DNA from: Pseudorhodoplanes sinuspersici
GTDB lineage: Bacteria > Pseudomonadota > Alphaproteobacteria > Rhizobiales > Xanthobacteraceae
Reading direction: 5' to 3'
Length of the DNA: 36,319 bases
Assembly: GCA_945878025.1 (NCBI GenBank)
Contig: CAMDXM010000008.1
Location: 1-36,319 of the forward strand
Made by a program: the position numbers and the translations under genes. A model generated the notes under the pieces. The model ran no database searches and had not been told where the DNA came from. It worked only from the letters and a program-made list of their open reading frames with translations. The number at the start of each line of letters is the position of its first letter. Position 1 is the stretch's first letter. Of this stretch, positions 1 through 9,357 are shown piece after piece.

Positions 1-257
1 GCCATCTCGCCGTTCTTGAAGATCATCAGCGTCGGGATCGACATGATGCCGTATTTCGCGGCGGTGTTCGGGCTCTCGTCGACGTTAAGCTTGACGATCT
101 TCACCTTGTCGCCGAGCGCGTTCGAAATTTCATCGAGCGCCGGCGCGATCATACGGCACGGGCCGCACCATTCCGCCCAGAAATCGACGACAACCGGACC
201 GCTGGCCTTGAGAACTTCGCTCTCGAAGGTCGCGTCCGACACTTTTTCAACGGCCAT
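1..257 (-). CDS. trxA: Thioredoxin (5' part, runs off left edge)
   Basis: Reads leftward from the ATG at 257 and is cut by the window edge after about 85 residues, so the last ~20 residues are missing. The redox motif WCGPC lies at about residues 30-34, followed by [10 protein letters not shown], and the cis-proline loop SIPTLM is near residue 74. These are the hallmarks of a cytosolic thioredoxin of about 106 residues, which reduces disulfides in ribonucleotide reductase and other proteins. It lies 81 bp downstream of addA on the same strand, so it could be read from the addBA transcript or its own promoter. GAGGTG just upstream of the ATG (rc of 261-267) can serve as ribosome-binding site. 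Family assignment is firm. Confidence 0.95.
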   Translation of the reverse strand, partial: MAVEKVSDATFESEVLKASGPVVVDFWAEWCGPCRMIAPALDEISNALGDKVKIVKLNVDESPNTAAKYGIMSIPTLMIFKNGEM

Positions 258-338
258 GGAACACCTCTTTCGAATCGTAGGGCGGAGAAGCCTCGGCTGG
301 GGAACCTATGGACGGCCCCGGCGGGGGTCAAGCCCGCG

Positions 339-3300
339 TCACGCGGGTGTGAGCATTGCAAATTCCGCATCGAGCGCGCGGGCCGGAATGTCCATTAATA
401 TCGCATTATCGGTCCAGATCAGGGCGGCGTGAATCGCGCGGCCGGGATAAATCCGGCCAAGAACCGCCCGGTAAAGCGCGAGCTGGCGCACATAGCCGCG
501 ATGCAGGTTGAGCGCCTCCTCCAGATTTCGCGGCGCTGGCCGGTTGGTCTTGTAATCGGCGATGAGCACCGCGTCGTTCGTCACCACCAGCCGGTCGACC
601 TGTCCGGACACCAGCCATGTGCCGAGCCGGCCGACGACCGGGACTTCCGCGCGGCTGCCTTTTGCGAAAAGAGGCTGGAAAGCGGGATTGCCGAGAATGG
701 CAAAAACCTGCGCGGCGATTTCATCGCGAATGTTTTGCGCGACATCGCGTCCGGCGCGCGCGAGATAACGCCGCGCGGCCTCGGCGCGCAATTCCGGCGC
801 GATATCGGGCAGCGATTGCATCAATCGGTGAACAAGCATGCCGCGCAAAAGCGCACTCCCGCGCTCAAACGATGACGGCGAGGCGGCGTAACGCGCGTCG
901 TCCTCGAACGCACCGGAGGGCGTGATCGCAGTCATGCGGACGGCTTCGCCGGGAACGGATTGTCTGAGCCAGACAGGGCTTTTCGTTTCGCCGCGGCTGT
1001 CCTTCGTCGCGGCTGCGATCTTCGGTAATTCCGATTTCCGGAAACGCAAGATGTTGCCGTCGCCATCCTCGGCCGGAATTGTGTCGCAATAATCCTGCAA
1101 TCCGTTCTCGACCAGCTTGTACCAGCAGCCATCCGGGATCGATGGCGTGCCGTCATTCTTGGTCTTGCCGGCGGTGCCGCAAACGATCAGCCGGTCGCGC
1201 GCGCGCGTGAGCGCGACATAAAGCAGACGCCGATATTCGTGTTTCGCGGCCTCGGCGGCCGATTGGCGCGCCTGCGAAACGGACTCCGGATCGCTCGTCT
1301 TCGCGCCGGCCCAGACCAGGCCTTCATGCATCCCGGCCGGCATTTCGATCAGCTTCGGCGGATGGTGGCCTTCCGGCCGCGTCGTGGTGTCGGCAAGAAT
1401 GACGACCGGCGCTTCGAGGCCTTTCGCGCCATGCACGGTCATGACCCGAACCTCATCGCGCGCGAGTTCCATGTCGCGCTTGATCTCGGCCTCGGCGGCG
1501 CGCAGCCATGCCACGAAGCCTTGCAGCGAGGGCGCCTCGCGCTTCTCGTATTCGAGCGCCATATTCAGGAACTCGTCGATCGCGTCGTTGGCCTCCGGCC
1601 CGAGCCGCGCCAGGAATTTCTGCCGGCCGCGATGCGCGCCGAGCAGGCCCGCATAGAAGGTGAACGGCGAAAGCCCCTTCGCCTTGATCGCAAGCGTGTC
1701 CAATGCGCGCGCGATCTCCTCGAAACGCGGATCGAGCGGTAGTCGCGCCGAAAGCGCCGCCCGCAACGATAGCGCGCCGCGATCCCATGCGATCTTGAAC
1801 AGGTCGTCGTCATTCAATCCGAAGAGCGGGCTTTTCAGCACGGCGGCGAGCGCAAGGTCGTCTTCCGGCAGCAGCAATGCGTCGGCGAGTGCGATCAGGT
1901 CCATCGCCGCGATATGTTCGGTGAGCACGAGGCGATCGGCGCCAGCGACCGGGATTTCGGCGGCCTTCAGCGCGCGGATGATCGATTCGAACAGCACGCC
2001 GCGCTGGCGCACCAGAACGATGATGTCGCGCGGCTTCGATCCGGCCTTGATCCAGATCGCGGCATGACGCGCGATCCTGCGCGCGAGCCGAACCTGCGGG
2101 CTCGTCTCGCTCGCGGTGTCGAACGGCGCGTCCCAGCCTTCGATGTCCTTCTTGTCGTCGGGCAGGATCAGCGGCCAGAGATCGACAATGCCCGGACGTT
2201 CCTCGACCGCCCGGTGCACGGTCCCGGTCGGATCGCTGGTAAAGCCGGCATGTGCCTCCGGACTTTTGAATACGAAATCGACTGCTTCCAGAATCGCGGG
2301 TCCGGAGCGGAACGATGCGCGAAGCTTCACCTGCTCGAAGGCGAGGCTCGCGCCCTCGAAGGCAATCCTGAATTCCTTGGCGACGCCGGCGAACATCTCC
2401 GGATCGGCGCCCTGGAACGAGAAGATCGATTGCTTGTCGTCGCCGACCGCGAACAATGTGCGTTCGATGCTGCGCGCGCCCGTGCCCGCGGTGAACTCCC
2501 CGGCCAGCGCGCGGATGATGTCCCATTGCGGCGGGCTTGTGTCCTGCGCCTCGTCGATCAGGATATGGTCGATGCCGAGATCGAGCTTGTAGAGCACCCA
2601 GGCGGCGGATGTGTTGCGGAACAGATCGAGTGTTTTGTCGATCAGGTCGTCATAATCGAGTAATCCGCGCCGGTCCTTTTCCGCGCGATAGCGCGCGATG
2701 ATGGCATGCGCGATGGTGAGGAGCGCGCGGGTCTTGTCGCGGCAAAGGATAGCGCGCCGCCGGCCGAGCAGGCCGCAGATGCGCGCTTGTTCGTTCTGCA
2801 GTCGCTCGGCCAGAGCAGGATGAGCGTCGCGGATGGCGTTCGTCACAAGGCGCGTGCGCGGCTCGAGCGTTTTGGTGCAATGGATCGACAGCAGCAGATC
2901 GATCCGCTCCTGCCCGGAGCACTCCCGCATGGCGGCAAATCGCCTGGCCTGATCCTGGTCCGTTTGCAGTCCTTGCGCGAGCAAGGCTGCGACCTCGGCC
3001 CATTCGGCATGCGGGATGAGCGCGCCTGAGAAAAACTCCGCGTCGATGCTCTCCAATGTTTCGCCAGATGACACGCCGAGCGATTGCGACAATTCTGCAA
3101 TCGCGCCGTCGAGCGAACCTGTGCGAGCGATCCAGCCGCCGATCAGGTCGCGTTTACCGATCGCCGCGCGGATGACGTCGCGGAAGGTCTGATCGGCGGC
3201 GGCGGTGATCGCCGTTTCCAGCGCCACACCGAGCGCGCTTGCCGGATTGGCCGCGCCTTCCAGCATCACGTCGAGGGTGAGCGTCTCCAGCATTTGGCGC

Positions 3301-3764
3301 TCGGTGGCGTCGTCGAGCACGCCAAAGCGCGCGGCGACCCCGGCCTCGAACGGGAATTGATGCAGGAGCCGGGTGCAGAAGGCGTGGATGGTCTGCACTT
3401 TCAATCCGCCCGGCGTCTCGATCGCGATGGCGAATAATCTGCGCGCCAATGCGCGGATGGCGGGCGAGGGCTTCACGCCCACGGCCTCGATCCGCTCGTC
3501 GAGATCGGCATCGCCGAGCGCTGTCCATTCCGACAGCGTGTCGAAAACGCGAGTCGCCATATTGGCGGCCGCGGCCTTGGTGAAAGTGATGCAGAGGATT
3601 TTTCCGGGCGCGCTTCCGGTCAGCAGTAAGCTGATCACGCGCTGGGTGAGCACATGGGTCTTGCCCGATCCCGCATTGGCGGAGACCCAGGCCGACACGC
3701 CTGGATCGGATGCCTTGAGCTGCGCTTCGAGCACGGATTCCGGCGGCTTGCGCGAGGCGTTCAT
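339..3764 (-). CDS. addA: Double-strand break repair helicase AddA
   Basis: UvrD/Rep-type helicase-nuclease subunit of AddAB, the alphaproteobacterial counterpart of RecBCD that resects double-strand breaks for RecA loading. Length is 1141 residues. The Walker A motif ANAGSGKT is at residues 29-36 and motif Ia ITFTKAAAANMA follows. The Walker B region is IDEAQDTSP near residue 400, helicase motifs are TVHGAKGLEAP near 790 and YVALTRARDR near 870, and the C-terminal RecB-family nuclease core LIADYKTNRPAP is near 1080. An upstream in-frame start at 3803 exists, but the ATG at 3764 overlaps the addB stop codon as ATGA, the usual sign of translational coupling, so I chose it. An inverted repeat (GCCCGCG-tca-CGCGGGT region, about 331-349) spans the stop codon but has no T-run. 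Confidence 0.95.
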   Translation of the reverse strand: MNASRKPPESVLEAQLKASDPGVSAWVSANAGSGKTHVLTQRVISLLLTGSAPGKILCITFTKAAAANMATRVFDTLSEWTALGDADLDERIEAVGVKPSPAIRALARRLFAIAIETPGGLKVQTIHAFCTRLLHQFPFEAGVAARFGVLDDATERQMLETLTLDVMLEGAANPASALGVALETAITAAADQTFRDVIRAAIGKRDLIGGWIARTGSLDGAIAELSQSLGVSSGETLESIDAEFFSGALIPHAEWAEVAALLAQGLQTDQDQARRFAAMRECSGQERIDLLLSIHCTKTLEPRTRLVTNAIRDAHPALAERLQNEQARICGLLGRRRAILCRDKTRALLTIAHAIIARYRAEKDRRGLLDYDDLIDKTLDLFRNTSAAWVLYKLDLGIDHILIDEAQDTSPPQWDIIRALAGEFTAGTGARSIERTLFAVGDDKQSIFSFQGADPEMFAGVAKEFRIAFEGASLAFEQVKLRASFRSGPAILEAVDFVFKSPEAHAGFTSDPTGTVHRAVEERPGIVDLWPLILPDDKKDIEGWDAPFDTASETSPQVRLARRIARHAAIWIKAGSKPRDIIVLVRQRGVLFESIIRALKAAEIPVAGADRLVLTEHIAAMDLIALADALLLPEDDLALAAVLKSPLFGLNDDDLFKIAWDRGALSLRAALSARLPLDPRFEEIARALDTLAIKAKGLSPFTFYAGLLGAHRGRQKFLARLGPEANDAIDEFLNMALEYEKREAPSLQGFVAWLRAAEAEIKRDMELARDEVRVMTVHGAKGLEAPVVILADTTTRPEGHHPPKLIEMPAGMHEGLVWAGAKTSDPESVSQARQSAAEAAKHEYRRLLYVALTRARDRLIVCGTAGKTKNDGTPSIPDGCWYKLVENGLQDYCDTIPAEDGDGNILRFRKSELPKIAAATKDSRGETKSPVWLRQSVPGEAVRMTAITPSGAFEDDARYAASPSSFERGSALLRGMLVHRLMQSLPDIAPELRAEAARRYLARAGRDVAQNIRDEIAAQVFAILGNPAFQPLFAKGSRAEVPVVGRLGTWLVSGQVDRLVVTNDAVLIADYKTNRPAPRNLEEALNLHRGYVRQLALYRAVLGRIYPGRAIHAALIWTDNAILMDIPARALDAEFAMLTPA

Positions 3765-6700
3765 TCCTCGCCTCCGTCGCTCTCGCCGCCAGAGGCCGAC
3801 CATTCCTTCACGCGCGCAAGATGATCGTAGTCGCTATAGGTGCGGCCGACCCATTTCGGCCGCGTGAAGGATTGGTACGGCGTTTCGGGAAGCGCGAATG
3901 TCTCAGCCACATTGCGCAATCGCGCCAGCGCCTTGTCGGCTTCTTCATCGGGCGAGGAATCCTTGAATTGTTTCGGGGCCGGCTCTCCCGCCGGTTCGCC
4001 GCCGCTGAGGCGCAGATAAACGAGCTCGGCGATCGAGGAGCCGGCAGGAATGCCTTCAAATCCGCCCTGACGGACGATCGCGCCTTCGAGCGTCAGTTGC
4101 GGCGCGAGCCCCGCTTTCACTTCCCGGTCGCCGGGCGGCTGTCCCGTCTTGTAGTCGAGAATGGCGTAGCGGCCGTCTGTCAGACGCTCGATGCGGTCGG
4201 CGCGCGCGCCAAGCCGGAAGTCCGGCGTCACTTCGATCTCGCCTTTGATCTCGGCATAAATGGTGGCCGCATTCGCATGCCGCTCGGCTTCCCATCCGGC
4301 AAACCAGCGCGCGATGCGCTGGAAGCGCGGCCACCAGAAGGCGCGCGCCTCCGGATAATCGTCGAGCGGCTTGAACGCTTCCTGTCCGATCGCGATCAGC
4401 GCGCCGGCGGGATCCGCGGGCAGCGCCTTGGCATATCGCTCGGTGAATGTTCCGATGGCGTCGTGGATCACCGTGCCGCGGTCGCGCGCGCCGGGCGGCG
4501 TATCGACCGCATCGAGCGCGCCCACTTTGAGGATATGCTTGGCATAGATCGTGTAGGGATCGCGCAGCCAATGCTCGATCTCGGTCACCGTCAGGCGCTT
4601 CGGCCGTGCCGCGACCGGCGGCTTCGGCGCCGGCCGTTCGCAGGGCTTCGGCTTTTCTTCAGGGCGGTCGAGCGCGCGCGCCCAATCGAGATATGCCTCG
4701 CCGCGTTGGAGCGTTTCTTTCCATGGTTCCTCGCCCGCGACCGCCGCGAGGCGTTGCAGAAAGCGCGAGGCGACCGTCGGCGCGCCCGCGACCTTGGATG
4801 CGCGGGTGAGGATGATCTCGGGCGCGCCCAAAGCCTGCGCGAAGTCATGCGCGGAGAGACCGATGCGGCGCTCGGGAAGATCGAGCCCGAGATCGCGTCG
4901 CATCGGGCGGCTGAGCCAGGGGTCGCTCTGCGTCTCCGGCGGCCATGTGCCTTCGACGAGCCCGCCGAGCACGACGCGATCGGCCTGCTGCAAACGCGCT
5001 TCGAGCGGACCATAGATGCGAACGCGCGCGCCCGGCGCGCCCGGCCGCCGCACTACACGGCTCATCGCGATGGCGTCGAATAATTCGCGATAGTCGGACA
5101 AGGCAACGGCGAAAGTGCCCGTGGCCGCGCTTTCGGTCATCGCCTCGAAATTTTCGGCCAGCGCCGAACCGTCCCATCCGCCGAAGGCGGCTGGCGTGCC
5201 GGCGGCGTCGGCCGACAGGTTTTTGACAATGTCGCGATGGCGCAAAGCCAGTTCGCGAAGCGGCAATTTGCCCGCTTTGAGGCTTTCAAACGGTGCGAGA
5301 TGCGCCGCGATGTCCTTTGCGAGGGATGCCGCAGAATCGATCTCGGCGTCGGTCAAGGCGGAGCGCGGATCGTTGCGATGCAGCTCTTTCTTCGCTCTTG
5401 CCTGGCGAAGGGTTTCCAGCGCATGCGCAAGGCCGGCGCTCCTCGCGCGCGGTCGCGGTCCGCGCAGGATCGCGCGTTCAAGACCTTCGATGCCGGCAAA
5501 GCGCGCGTGGTCGTCGCGGCCAAGCTTGCAGAGCGGATGCTTGAGCAAGGCGAGCAGCGGCACCGGCTCCGCGCCGCCGAGCGCCACTTGCGCTGCGAGG
5601 CGCGCGAAAAGTCCGGCCGGCGTATCGGCCAGCGCATCGCCGCCGGAATCGTCGACCGGAACATTCCAGCGTTCGAGCGCCGCAAGAACGCGGCGCGCCA
5701 GCGCGCGATCGGGCGTGATCAAGGCGGCCTTGCGTTCGCGGCTTGCGGGCGTTCCGTCATCGACGGCCTCGCGCAAGGCGATGGCGATGGCGAGCGCTTC
5801 ATCTTCGGAATGCGCGGCCTCGATCACCGCCATTCCCGACAGCGCCGTGTCGCGGCGGGCCGCGAAATCCTTTTTCGCCAGACGGCTTTGCCAGAGGTCG
5901 GTCGACGCCGCGGGCCGCAGCGCTTCCGACACGAAAGCTTCGCGGCCATGCGCGGCGGGCGGCGTAAGCGTCTGGACGTCGCCGCGCGCGATGCCGATGC
6001 GGCGCAACAGCGAAGCGAGGCCATATTGCGGATGGGTTACCGCTTCGTGTCCGTCGGCGTCCGCGAGGATCATCCGCCAGGAAGGATCGTCGAGATCGGT
6101 ATCGAGACCCGGCAGCACGATGGCGCCCTGCGGCAACGCCGCGATCGTTTCCAGCAGCAACGCGGTCGAGGGCATGGAGCCGGTCGACCCGGCGGCGATG
6201 ACTGGCCCGCTGGCGCCCGCCTTCAGCCGTTTTGTCTCGGCCTCGATCAGCCGATCGCGGCGCTCCGCGGGTTCGATCACGTCGCGCTCCGCGAGAATCG
6301 CGGGCCAGCCCTGGCGGACGATTTTCAGGAAATCGAGCGTGAGCTGCCAATATTTGTCGTGCTCGTCCGGAACCAGGCCGTCGAGCCTGTCCCATGAGAC
6401 CTGCCGCGTGATCATGTCGTCGAGCAATTGCGTGAGCTGTTCGGCGAGCGCGAAGGCTGCGGCCGGATTATTGGCGACAAGCGGCGCGCCCTTGTCGGGC
6501 GCGATGCCCGCCGCCCATTTCAGGATCGGTTGCGCGAGCAGCGCCTTGCGTTCGACGCCGCCGAGCGTTTCCGGCAGATCGAGCGCTTGCGCGGCGAGCG
6601 CGCCCGTCGCGCTTTGCGCGAATACGATCTCGTCCTCATCGATATCGCCGATCGCCGCGATGCGCGGCAAGATCGCGGCGTCCTGTCCGAGCATGTCGAG

Positions 6701-6886
6701 AAAGACGTCGCGCGCGAGCCGGCAGGCGCGCCGCGTCGGCAGATAGAGCGTCGCCGCCGCAAGCGAGAGCGGATCGTCCTTTTTCGGAAAACCCTCCACA
6801 AGCCGCCCGTCCAGCAGCGCGCCGATCAGCGCCGGCAGAAACGGGACGGATGCCGGGATGGTGAAAACATGAGGAGGAGAGGCCAT
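3761..6886 (-). CDS. addB: Double-strand break repair protein AddB
   Basis: Second subunit of the AddAB helicase-nuclease, 1041 residues. The N-terminus (SVPFLPALIGALLDG, then LYLPTRRACRLARDVF) matches alphaproteobacterial AddB, in which the UvrD-like core is degenerate. I see no intact Walker A, only a glycine-rich AAGSTGSMPS around residue 230. The C-terminal nuclease domain carries YAILDYKTGQPPG at about residues 905-917, with the downstream QLTLEGAI helix holding the conserved Gln. It ends in an ATGA overlap with addA, and its start is 42 bp from the murU stop. The gene order murU-addB-addA-trxA is common in Hyphomicrobiales. Confidence 0.93.
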   Translation of the reverse strand: MASPPHVFTIPASVPFLPALIGALLDGRLVEGFPKKDDPLSLAAATLYLPTRRACRLARDVFLDMLGQDAAILPRIAAIGDIDEDEIVFAQSATGALAAQALDLPETLGGVERKALLAQPILKWAAGIAPDKGAPLVANNPAAAFALAEQLTQLLDDMITRQVSWDRLDGLVPDEHDKYWQLTLDFLKIVRQGWPAILAERDVIEPAERRDRLIEAETKRLKAGASGPVIAAGSTGSMPSTALLLETIAALPQGAIVLPGLDTDLDDPSWRMILADADGHEAVTHPQYGLASLLRRIGIARGDVQTLTPPAAHGREAFVSEALRPAASTDLWQSRLAKKDFAARRDTALSGMAVIEAAHSEDEALAIAIALREAVDDGTPASRERKAALITPDRALARRVLAALERWNVPVDDSGGDALADTPAGLFARLAAQVALGGAEPVPLLALLKHPLCKLGRDDHARFAGIEGLERAILRGPRPRARSAGLAHALETLRQARAKKELHRNDPRSALTDAEIDSAASLAKDIAAHLAPFESLKAGKLPLRELALRHRDIVKNLSADAAGTPAAFGGWDGSALAENFEAMTESAATGTFAVALSDYRELFDAIAMSRVVRRPGAPGARVRIYGPLEARLQQADRVVLGGLVEGTWPPETQSDPWLSRPMRRDLGLDLPERRIGLSAHDFAQALGAPEIILTRASKVAGAPTVASRFLQRLAAVAGEEPWKETLQRGEAYLDWARALDRPEEKPKPCERPAPKPPVAARPKRLTVTEIEHWLRDPYTIYAKHILKVGALDAVDTPPGARDRGTVIHDAIGTFTERYAKALPADPAGALIAIGQEAFKPLDDYPEARAFWWPRFQRIARWFAGWEAERHANAATIYAEIKGEIEVTPDFRLGARADRIERLTDGRYAILDYKTGQPPGDREVKAGLAPQLTLEGAIVRQGGFEGIPAGSSIAELVYLRLSGGEPAGEPAPKQFKDSSPDEEADKALARLRNVAETFALPETPYQSFTRPKWVGRTYSDYDHLARVKEWSASGGESDGGEE

Positions 6887-6928
6887 ACGCCGATCATAGG
6901 GCGCGATTCGATCTCATGGCCAAAAATG

Positions 6929-7657
6929 TCAGACGGCGCTGGCGAGTATGGCGTCTTCGGCCAGGCGAATGGCATCGGGTGTCCCGACATGCATCCACAC
7001 GCCGTCAAGGCGAAGGCCGTAGAGCCGCTCCGCCTCGGACGCCCGATCGAACAGCTTGGTCAGCGAAAACGCTCCGTCCGGCGCGCCCTTGAACAGCGAG
7101 GGCGAAAGGATCGCTCCGCCCGCATAGACGAAGGGAACCACTTCGCGCTCCGCGCGCGCAATCAGGCGTCCATCCGGCGACATCGCGAAGTCCCCGCGCC
7201 CGGAATATCCGATGCTGGTGGCGGACGGCGCCAGCAGAAGTAGCGCGTCCATCCGCGCCGGATCGAAATTTTCGGCCAGGCGCGCCAGATTGGGCCGCAC
7301 GCTGTCGATCCAGATGCTGTCGGAATTGACGAGAAAAAAAGGCGCCGTTCCGAGCTGCGGCAGCGCTTTCACGATGCCGCCGCCGGTATTGAGCAATGAC
7401 TTGCGCTCGTCGGAAAAGACGATGCGCGGCGCTTTGCGCGCGGCGAGCCGCTTCTCGATCATGTCGGCCAGATAGTGGACATTCACTACGGCCTTTTCGA
7501 CGCCGGCGTCCTTGAGCTTGTCGAGAACATGCTCGATCAGCGGCTTGTCGGCGACCTCCACCAGCGGTTTCGGCTTCTTGTCGGTCAGCGGGCGCATGCG
7601 TTCGCCGAAGCCCGCCGCCAGCACCATCGCCGTTTTTGGATTCGTCTTTTCGGTCAT
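6929..7657 (-). CDS. murU: MurU-type nucleotidyltransferase (MurNAc-1-P uridylyltransferase)
   Basis: A 242-residue sugar-phosphate nucleotidyltransferase. The N-terminus AMVLAAGFGERMRPLTDKKP is the nucleotide-binding signature, KPLVEVADKPLI continues it, and NTGGGIVKALP and FFLVNSDSIW form the active-site segments. In Pseudomonas and many alphaproteobacteria the MurU enzyme makes UDP-MurNAc from MurNAc-1-phosphate produced by AmgK, bypassing de novo synthesis (the fosfomycin-tolerant recycling route). Here the AmgK partner is the C-terminal half of the gene immediately upstream. Its stop codon (7658-7660) touches this ATG directly, so the two are almost certainly co-translated. Substrate is inferred from family and partner, and other hexose-1-phosphates cannot be excluded. 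Confidence 0.85.
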   Translation of the reverse strand: MTEKTNPKTAMVLAAGFGERMRPLTDKKPKPLVEVADKPLIEHVLDKLKDAGVEKAVVNVHYLADMIEKRLAARKAPRIVFSDERKSLLNTGGGIVKALPQLGTAPFFLVNSDSIWIDSVRPNLARLAENFDPARMDALLLLAPSATSIGYSGRGDFAMSPDGRLIARAEREVVPFVYAGGAILSPSLFKGAPDGAFSLTKLFDRASEAERLYGLRLDGVWMHVGTPDAIRLAEDAILASAV

Positions 7658-9232
7658 TCAAAGCTCGCTTGTTGCGGGATCACTCGCGCCGGAATCCTCA
7701 TCTGTCCATCTCGGGACATTCACGCTGTACCATCCGGCCAGTGGCGCGAGCGAGGGATGCCCGAGCGAGCGCTGCAGATAGGCCCATATGCGCGGGATGT
7801 GACGCAAATATTGCGGCTTGCCGTCGCGGCGGTCGAGCCGCGAAAAAATCCCGAGAATCTTGGAGGCGCGCTGGGCGGCGAGCGTCGCATAGGTGCGCAC
7901 GAAGGCGGAGGGCTCGAACTCCGGATCGCCGGCCTGGCGGGAACGGGCATAACGCCCGAGCAGCGACAATTCCATCATTTCGGGAACGGTGACGCGTGCA
8001 TCCTGCAAAAGCGAGGCGAGATCGTAGGCCGCGGGCCCGATCACGGCGTCCTGAAAATCGAGCAGGCCGACGCGCTCGATTCCCGCGCGATGGGGAAGCC
8101 ACAGCAGATTGGGCGAATGAAAATCGCGCAGCACCCAGGTGGGCTGGGCGGCCAGAACCGGCGTCAGCGCCTCGCGCCAGAGAGCAACGAAGGTCGCGCG
8201 CGCAGTGTCGCTGATCTTCACGTCCCAGCGCGGGAGATACCAGTCGAGCAGCAATTCCACTTCGATCATGAAGGCGTCGAGGTCGTAACGCGGAAGCGTG
8301 TAATCGGCGGCGGAATCGACCGGCAATGTCTGCACCACCTCGTAGCCGTGAAGCGACAGCAGCACATCGACGGCCTCGGCGTAGCGCGCCTCGATCGGCG
8401 CCGGCGGGTCGCCCGCGACGACAGGATCGGTTCCAAGGTCTTCCAGAATGACGAAGCCCTGCTCGATGTCGGCCGCGTAGATATGCGGCGCCGAAAATCC
8501 GCGATTGCGCAACGCGACCGCCAAAGCCACGAACGGCTTCACGTCTTCCGCCAAATGGGCGATGGCGCTGTAGGGCTTGCCGTCGCGCACGGGCGGACCG
8601 TCGGGCCGCGGCGGGGAATTCATCAGGATCGAGGTCTGCCCGATCAATGTCAGCCGTTCGTAGGAGCGCGTCGAGGCGTCGCCCTGCATGCGTTCGCGCT
8701 CCGCGCCCGCGAAGCCGGATTGTTCGAGAAAACGCCGCAACGCCGCGAAGCGTTCGATGCGCGGCGCGAAGCGGCCATATCCCGTCAGCCGCGCGTGGCG
8801 CATTTCGAGGCCTTGCTGCGGCGCCAGCGTGAGCGCGATATCCATCCGGTCGGCCGGCAGAAATCCCGCCGCGCGATCCGGCCATTCCATGAGCACAACG
8901 GATTCTTCCGGCAGGTCGTCGAAGCCGAGTTCGGCGAGTTCTCCCGGTCCCGAGAGCCGGTAAAGGTCGGCGTGAACCAGCGGAAAGCGCGGCAGATCGT
9001 AATTCTGCATCAGCGTGAAAGTCGGGCTCGGAACGGCGATGGCCGGATCGTTCGCGAGATAGCGGATCAGCGCGCGCGCCAGCGTCGTCTTGCCGGCGCC
9101 GAGATCGCCCGACAGCGTGACGAGATCGCCGGGTTCGAGCATATTGGCGATATCGGCCGCGAGCCGCGCCGTCGCCTGCTCATTCTCGAGGATGACGGAA
9201 AAGCTCGACCCGCCGGGTGTCATCGGAAGCAT
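7658..9232 (-). CDS. tsaE: Bifunctional TsaE / AmgK-type sugar kinase fusion
   Basis: A 524-residue fusion. Residues 1 to about 155 are TsaE, the ATPase of the tRNA t6A (threonylcarbamoyl-adenosine 37) complex: Walker A SGDLGAGKTTLARALI near residues 40-55, then VHADLYRLSG and VLMEWPD. Residues of about 165-510 are an aminoglycoside-phosphotransferase fold: GDASTRSYERL N-lobe, RDFHSPNLLWLP catalytic loop, and LLDFQDAVIGP metal-binding motif. The second half resembles AmgK, the anomeric MurNAc/GlcNAc kinase, and murU follows directly, which supports cell-wall recycling. The fusion is known in Hyphomicrobiales. A GGGTGA element lies 4 nt before the ATG at 9232. An internal ATG at 9223 is also possible. 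Confidence 0.9.
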   Translation of the reverse strand: MLPMTPGGSSFSVILENEQATARLAADIANMLEPGDLVTLSGDLGAGKTTLARALIRYLANDPAIAVPSPTFTLMQNYDLPRFPLVHADLYRLSGPGELAELGFDDLPEESVVLMEWPDRAAGFLPADRMDIALTLAPQQGLEMRHARLTGYGRFAPRIERFAALRRFLEQSGFAGAERERMQGDASTRSYERLTLIGQTSILMNSPPRPDGPPVRDGKPYSAIAHLAEDVKPFVALAVALRNRGFSAPHIYAADIEQGFVILEDLGTDPVVAGDPPAPIEARYAEAVDVLLSLHGYEVVQTLPVDSAADYTLPRYDLDAFMIEVELLLDWYLPRWDVKISDTARATFVALWREALTPVLAAQPTWVLRDFHSPNLLWLPHRAGIERVGLLDFQDAVIGPAAYDLASLLQDARVTVPEMMELSLLGRYARSRQAGDPEFEPSAFVRTYATLAAQRASKILGIFSRLDRRDGKPQYLRHIPRIWAYLQRSLGHPSLAPLAGWYSVNVPRWTDEDSGASDPATSEL

Positions 9233-9245
9233 GATGTCACCCGCA

Positions 9246-9357
9246 GAGCATGATGCCGAAAAGTGCGAAGCGGTTTTCGGACAACATCATGCTCAAATCC
9301 TTAGAATCGATCACGTTCATGAATTTGGATCGTGTCCGATCCAAATTCATCGTGATC
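9246..9357. repeat. Double palindromic intergenic repeat behind divL
   Basis: Two nested inverted repeats fill the divL-tsaE gap. The first has outer arms GAGCATGATG (9246-9255) and CATCATGCTC (9285-9294), with inner CCGAAAA/TTTTCGG pairing. The second has arms GATCACG (9309-9315) and CGTGATC (9351-9357), with a 14-bp inner arm ATGAATTTGGATCG (9319-9332) pairing to 9337-9350. It ends exactly at the divL stop codon (9358-9360). The first half resembles a palindrome family I know as dispersed in Bradyrhizobium and Rhodopseudomonas genomes. It has no coding content and no T-run. It may act as an mRNA-stabilising or attenuating structure between divL and tsaE, which is inference. Confidence 0.85.

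Noticed and set aside
4900-7243. Long plus-strand open frames across addB (for example 5115-6746).
   Set aside because: Arg/Ser/Ala-rich composition without domains. They mirror the codon bias of the real minus-strand gene, as do similar frames over addA, divL, the TPR gene and ETF-QO.
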